DNA of 8,025 nucleotides from DASSKF01 sp035690725. Lineage in GTDB: Bacteria; Actinomycetota; Actinomycetes; Actinomycetales; Dermatophilaceae. The translations under genes and the position numbers were made by a program. How positions within the stretch are numbered: the first letter of the stretch is position 1; each line of letters opens with the position of its first letter. The notes below the pieces were generated by a model, which was given only the letters and a program-made list of their open reading frames with translations, searched no databases and was not told where the DNA came from. Positions 5,167-8,025 of the stretch are shown here, piece by piece. Location: the NCBI GenBank assembly GCA_035690725.1, contig DASSKF010000044.1, forward strand, positions 1-8,025, written 5' to 3'.

Positions 5167-6657
5167 GTGATCGAGGGGTATGCCGTCCCGGACGTGCGTG
5201 CCGTCGAGCAGCTGGCCATGGGTCGCCTGCCCGAGGGCGAGCTGATGCAGCGGGCGGCCGCCGGACTGGCCCGGGCCGTGGCCGCCCGGCTGGAGGAGCG
5301 GCGCGAGCACAGCGACGGGCTGCCCCGGGTCGTCTGCCTGGTCGGTCCCGGCGACAACGGCGGGGACGCGCTGTATGCCGCCGCGCGGCTGGCCGACCGG
5401 TTCGACGTCACCGCGGTGCCCGTCACGGGCCGCACGCACGAGGCCGGTCTCGACGCGGCGCGGGCCGCCGGCGTCACCAGCACACCCGTCGAGGGGGCGG
5501 CGGCGGTGCTGGCCGGCGCCGACGTCGTCGTCGACGGCATGCTCGGCATCGGCGGCCGCCCGGGGCTGTCCGAGGAGCTCGAGCACCTGGTCGACGCGAT
5601 CCCCACCGATGCCTACGTCGTGGCGGTCGACCTGCCCAGCGGCGCCGACCCGGCCGGTGAGCAGGCCGTGCGCAGTGGGGTGTTCGCCGACGAGACCGTC
5701 ACCTTCGGGGTGGCCAAGCCGGTGCACCTGCTGCCGGCCACGGAGCCCGCCGTCGGGCGGCTGACCCTCGTCGACATCGGCCTCGACGACGCGGTCGCCG
5801 AGCTCGGTGCCACCCCGGCCGTGCAGCGCCTCACCCACGACGACGCCGCCGCCCTGTGGCCGCGGCCGGGGCCGGGCGACGACAAGTACTCCCGGGGCGT
5901 CCTCGGCGTGGTCGCCGGGGGAGCGTCCTACACCGGGGCGCCGGTGATGACGGTCACCGCAGCCGTCGAGTGCGGCGTCGGGATGGTCCGCTACGTCGGC
6001 CCGGACGCGCCCACCGACCTCGTGCGCGCCGCGGTCCCCGAGGCGGTGTTCGGCGAGGGGCGGGTGCAGGCCTGGGTGCTCGGGCCCGGGATGGACGCCC
6101 GGGACGACTCCGGCCCGGGCCAGGAGCAGGTGGGGGCGGCGCGGCGCGCGCTCGGCTCGCGGCTGCCCTGCCTCGTCGACGCCGGCGCCCTGGACCTGCT
6201 CGACCGCTACACCGTCCCGCGGCGCGCCCCGACGCTGCTCACCCCGCACGCGGGGGAGCTGGCCCGGCTGCTCGGCCGGCTCGAGGAGCGGGAGGTCCGG
6301 CGCGAGCAGGTCAGCGCCGAGCCGCTGCTCCACGCCCGCGCGCTGGCCGACCGCACCGGCGCCACGGTGCTGCTCAAGGGGTCCACGACCCTCGTCGTCG
6401 ACCCCACCGCGGCGGGCACCCCCGCGCGTTCGCAGGCGGACGCCCCGCCCTGGCTCGCCACGGCGGGCGCCGGCGACGTGCTCGCCGGCCTGGCCGGCAC
6501 CCTGCTCGCCGGGGGCGTGTCCCCGCTCGACGCCGGCAGCCTCGCGGCGCTCGTCCACGGGCTTGCCGGCGACCGGGCCAACCCCGGGGGACCGGTCCGG
6601 GCGATGGCGGTGGCACACGGCATACCGTCGGTGGTGGCGCGCCTGCTGGCTCGGTGA
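5167..6657 (+). CDS. nnrD: Bifunctional NAD(P)H-hydrate epimerase / ADP-dependent (S)-NAD(P)H-hydrate dehydratase
   Basis: A metabolite-repair enzyme. It interconverts the R and S forms of hydrated NAD(P)H and dehydrates the S form back to usable cofactor at the expense of ADP. The protein has 496 residues, as expected for the fused bacterial form. The N-terminal epimerase domain (about 1-215) has VGPGDNGGDALY (59-70, cofactor and K+ binding), DGMLGIGG near 123 and VDLPSGAD near 155. The C-terminal ribokinase-like dehydratase (about 225-496) has KYSRGVLGVVAGG near 240, VLGPGM, LLTPHAGE near 358-365, LLKGST with Lys404, and ATAGAGDVLAGLAGTLLAGG with the catalytic Asp437. The GTG start is set by the strong Shine-Dalgarno and gives a normal N-terminus. 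It follows acpS by 52 bp and precedes alr by 57 bp, a common actinobacterial order. A rare ATA isoleucine codon occurs in HGIP near the C-terminus (6622-6624). Confidence 0.96.
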   Translation: MIEGYAVPDVRAVEQLAMGRLPEGELMQRAAAGLARAVAARLEERREHSDGLPRVVCLVGPGDNGGDALYAAARLADRFDVTAVPVTGRTHEAGLDAARAAGVTSTPVEGAAAVLAGADVVVDGMLGIGGRPGLSEELEHLVDAIPTDAYVVAVDLPSGADPAGEQAVRSGVFADETVTFGVAKPVHLLPATEPAVGRLTLVDIGLDDAVAELGATPAVQRLTHDDAAALWPRPGPGDDKYSRGVLGVVAGGASYTGAPVMTVTAAVECGVGMVRYVGPDAPTDLVRAAVPEAVFGEGRVQAWVLGPGMDARDDSGPGQEQVGAARRALGSRLPCLVDAGALDLLDRYTVPRRAPTLLTPHAGELARLLGRLEEREVRREQVSAEPLLHARALADRTGATVLLKGSTTLVVDPTAAGTPARSQADAPPWLATAGAGDVLAGLAGTLLAGGVSPLDAGSLAALVHGLAGDRANPGGPVRAMAVAHGIPSVVARLLAR

Positions 6658-6658
6658 G

Positions 6659-6671
6659 CCGCCCTCGGCGG
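6659..6671 (+). terminator. Short G/C hairpin directly after nnrD
   Basis: CCGCC (6659-6663) and GGCGG (6667-6671) pair around a CTC loop, starting 1 nt after the nnrD stop. It is small and has no U-tract, so it may be chance. If it works, it would separate nnrD from alr, in line with alr having its own start signal. Confidence 0.3.
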
Positions 6672-6701
6672 GTGCTCCGCGACCCGGCCGGCGCCGCCTG
6701 A

Positions 6702-6707
6702 CACACT
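6702..6707 (+). promoter_or_regulatory. Possible -10 hexamer (CACACT) for alr, leaderless arrangement
   Basis: CACACT keeps the two most important -10 bases (A at position 2, T at position 6) and again sits exactly 7 nt before the start codon. There is no Shine-Dalgarno before the ATG, so a separate leaderless transcript is plausible. The first base differs from consensus and no -35 is clear. Confidence 0.3.
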
Positions 6708-6714
6708 GACGCCG

Positions 6715-7893
6715 ATGACCATCGAACCGACCACCGAACCCACCGTGCGGGTCGACACCGCCACGGCACGGGTGCGCGTCGACCTCGACGCGATCCGGGC
6801 CAACGTGGGCGAGCTGGACCGGCGCAGCGGCGACGCGGCGGTGCTCGCCGTGGTGAAGGCCGACGCCTACGGGCACGGGCTGGTCCCCGGTGCGCGGGCG
6901 GCGCTGGCCGGCGGGGCGACGTGGCTGGGGACCGCCCAGCTCGGGGAGGCGCTGGCCCTGCGCGCGGCCGGGATCCGCGCCCGGCTGCTGACCTGGTTGA
7001 CCGTGCCGGGGTCGGACGTGGCCTCGGCGGTCAACGAGGAGATCGACGTGTCCGCCTCGGCGCCCTGGTCCCTGGACGCGATCGCCGACGCCGCCCGTCG
7101 GGTCGGGCGGGTCGCCCGCGTGCACCTGTGCGTCGACTCGGGGCTCGGCCGGGAGGGTGCCTACGGGCCGGGCTGGACCGAGCTGGTCGCGGCCGCCCGC
7201 CGGCATGAGGCCGAGGGCACGGTCGCCGTGGTCGGCATCTGGTCGCACTTCGCCTACGCCGACGCGCCCCACCACCCCACGGTGCGACGGCAGCAGGAGC
7301 GCTTCGAGGAGGCCGTGGCCGAGGCCGAGCGCGCCGGCATTCGGCCGGAGGTGCGCCACCTGGCGAACTCCGCTGCGGTGCTGACGAACCCGAGCGCCGC
7401 CTACGACCTGGTGCGGCCGGGGCTGGCCGTCTACGGTTTGTCGCCGGTGCCCGACCTGGGCGACTCCGGCTCGTTCGGCCTCACGCCGGCCATGCAGCTG
7501 GAGGCCGACGTGGCCCTGGTCAAGCAGGTCCCGGCGGGGCAGGGGGTGAGCTACGGCCACACCTACCTCACGGCGGAGGAGACGACGCTGGCGCTGGTGC
7601 CGATGGGCTACGGCGACGGCATCCCGCGCGCCGCGGGCAACGCCGCACCCGTCCAGGTCGCCGGCCGCCGGGGGACCATCTCGGGCCGGGTCTGCATGGA
7701 CCAGTTCACCGTCGACGTCGGCCCGGGCGCCGAGGTGGCCGCGGGCGACCGGGTCGTCCTCTTCGGCAGCGGGGCCGACGGCGAGCCCACCGCGGAGGAC
7801 TGGGCGCGGGCCGTCGGCACCATCTCCTACGAGATCGTCACCCGGGTCGGTGCGCGCGTCCCCCGCGTGTATGCCGGGAGCCGCCCCTCATGA
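6715..7893 (+). CDS. alr: Alanine racemase
   Basis: A PLP enzyme that converts L-alanine to D-alanine for peptidoglycan cross-bridges, acting in the cytoplasm. The protein has 392 residues, with an N-terminal extension of about 15 residues before the conserved core. The PLP-binding Lys48 lies in AVVKADAYGHG. HLANSAAV and RPGLAVYG are typical barrel motifs. The second catalytic base is Tyr280 in GVSYGHTY. MGYGDGIPR and ISGRVCMDQFTVDV belong to the C-terminal domain. The ATG at 6715 is the first start after the nnrD stop. No ribosome site precedes it, consistent with a leaderless start. The stop overlaps the next gene's start by ATGA, implying coupled translation. Confidence 0.97.
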   Translation: MTIEPTTEPTVRVDTATARVRVDLDAIRANVGELDRRSGDAAVLAVVKADAYGHGLVPGARAALAGGATWLGTAQLGEALALRAAGIRARLLTWLTVPGSDVASAVNEEIDVSASAPWSLDAIADAARRVGRVARVHLCVDSGLGREGAYGPGWTELVAAARRHEAEGTVAVVGIWSHFAYADAPHHPTVRRQQERFEEAVAEAERAGIRPEVRHLANSAAVLTNPSAAYDLVRPGLAVYGLSPVPDLGDSGSFGLTPAMQLEADVALVKQVPAGQGVSYGHTYLTAEETTLALVPMGYGDGIPRAAGNAAPVQVAGRRGTISGRVCMDQFTVDVGPGAEVAAGDRVVLFGSGADGEPTAEDWARAVGTISYEIVTRVGARVPRVYAGSRPS

Positions 7894-8025
7894 GCCCGAT
7901 GGACCGCAAGTCCGTGGTCGGGCTGGGACTCGGCCTGGCCGGCGCCGGGGCCGCCACGGTGCTGGGGATGACCACCGACCGGCTGCTGCGCGACCGGCGC
8001 ACCGCCATCAACCTGGACGCCGCGG
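7890..8025 (+). CDS. N-terminal part of a membrane-anchored protein, likely alpha/beta hydrolase (runs off window)
   Basis: The frame begins with the ATG at 7890 that overlaps the alr TGA (ATGA) and stays open to the window end, giving 45 residues. They contain a short charged start (MDRKS), a Gly/Ala-rich hydrophobic segment of about 20 residues (VVGLGLGLAG onward, one membrane span or an uncleaved signal anchor) and then a basic stretch (TTDRLLRDRRTA). No catalytic motif is reached. In actinobacteria alr is often followed by an alpha/beta hydrolase with just such an N-terminal anchor, and then by tsaE. The product name therefore rests on neighbourhood and N-terminal style only. The coding frame itself is well supported by the overlap and by G/C-ending codon use. 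Confidence 0.7.
   Translation, partial: MSPMDRKSVVGLGLGLAGAGAATVLGMTTDRLLRDRRTAINLDAA

Larger units (their letters stand above)
2041..7876. repeat. Seven dispersed copies of the word GTATGCCG
   Basis: Copies on the plus strand are at 2908-2915, 3313-3320, 5178-5185, 5373-5380 and 7869-7876. Copies on the minus strand are at 2041-2048 and 6618-6625. Five of the seven extend to GGTATGCCG. All lie inside coding regions of coaA, glmS, nnrD and alr. None occurs in the IS or lipoprotein region (1-1876). They are listed together because the spacing is irregular and each copy is only a short word. Confidence 0.7.

Noticed and set aside
5341..5376. GDNGGDA instead of the GNNGGDG consensus in the NnrD epimerase motif
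   Set aside because: It looked like a missing key residue, but GDNGGDA is, to my knowledge, common in actinobacterial NnrD, so I treat it as a lineage variant.
4852..7560. A 902-residue minus-strand reading frame opposite acpS, nnrD and alr
   Set aside because: Its sequence is low-complexity Gly/Arg/Pro/His-rich, with no motifs. The plus strand carries three clear enzymes in the same stretch.

Overview
The window comes from a very GC-rich actinobacterial chromosome. The evidence is G/C-ending codons almost throughout, GTG starts, and the typical actinobacterial gene order with coaA divergent from glmS, followed by acpS, nnrD, alr and a membrane-anchored hydrolase-like gene. The protein style and the recurring GGTATGCC word suggest a member of Intrasporangiaceae/Ornithinimicrobiaceae, but that placement is a guess.

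Layout. (1) Positions 1-859 are the right-hand part of an IS256-family insertion sequence. Its transposase is cut by the window edge on the left and broken by a 10-bp tandem duplication just after the catalytic glutamate codon, so it is a pseudogene here. (2) Positions 860-1876 are accessory sequence. They hold one probable small secreted lipoprotein with four cysteines in its mature domain (933-1580) and about 300 bp of convergent intergenic DNA with G/C-rich hairpins. (3) Positions 1877-2857 (minus) encode pantothenate kinase CoaA. (4) Only 33 bp separates its start from the divergent glmS (2891-4750). (5) glmS is followed on the plus strand by acpS (4764-5114), nnrD (5167-6657), alr (6715-7893) and the first 45 codons of a gene whose ATGA start overlaps the alr stop.

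How the genes fit together. GlmS makes glucosamine-6-phosphate and Alr makes D-alanine, both peptidoglycan precursors. CoaA commits pantothenate to CoA, and CoA is the donor of the phosphopantetheine arm that AcpS attaches to acyl carrier protein. NnrD repairs damaged (hydrated) NAD(P)H. This is an ordinary housekeeping cluster next to an accessory, IS-bearing edge.

The points most worth a second look are these. A dispersed GTATGCCG word occurs seven times in the housekeeping part and imposes rare TAT and ATA codons. Three genes share a possible leaderless-start geometry (a -10-like hexamer, exactly 7 nt, then ATG/GTG, with no Shine-Dalgarno). The IS transposase carries a clean 10-bp duplication scar. 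I found no CRISPR array, RNA gene, phage gene or recognisable novel defence or biosynthetic system.
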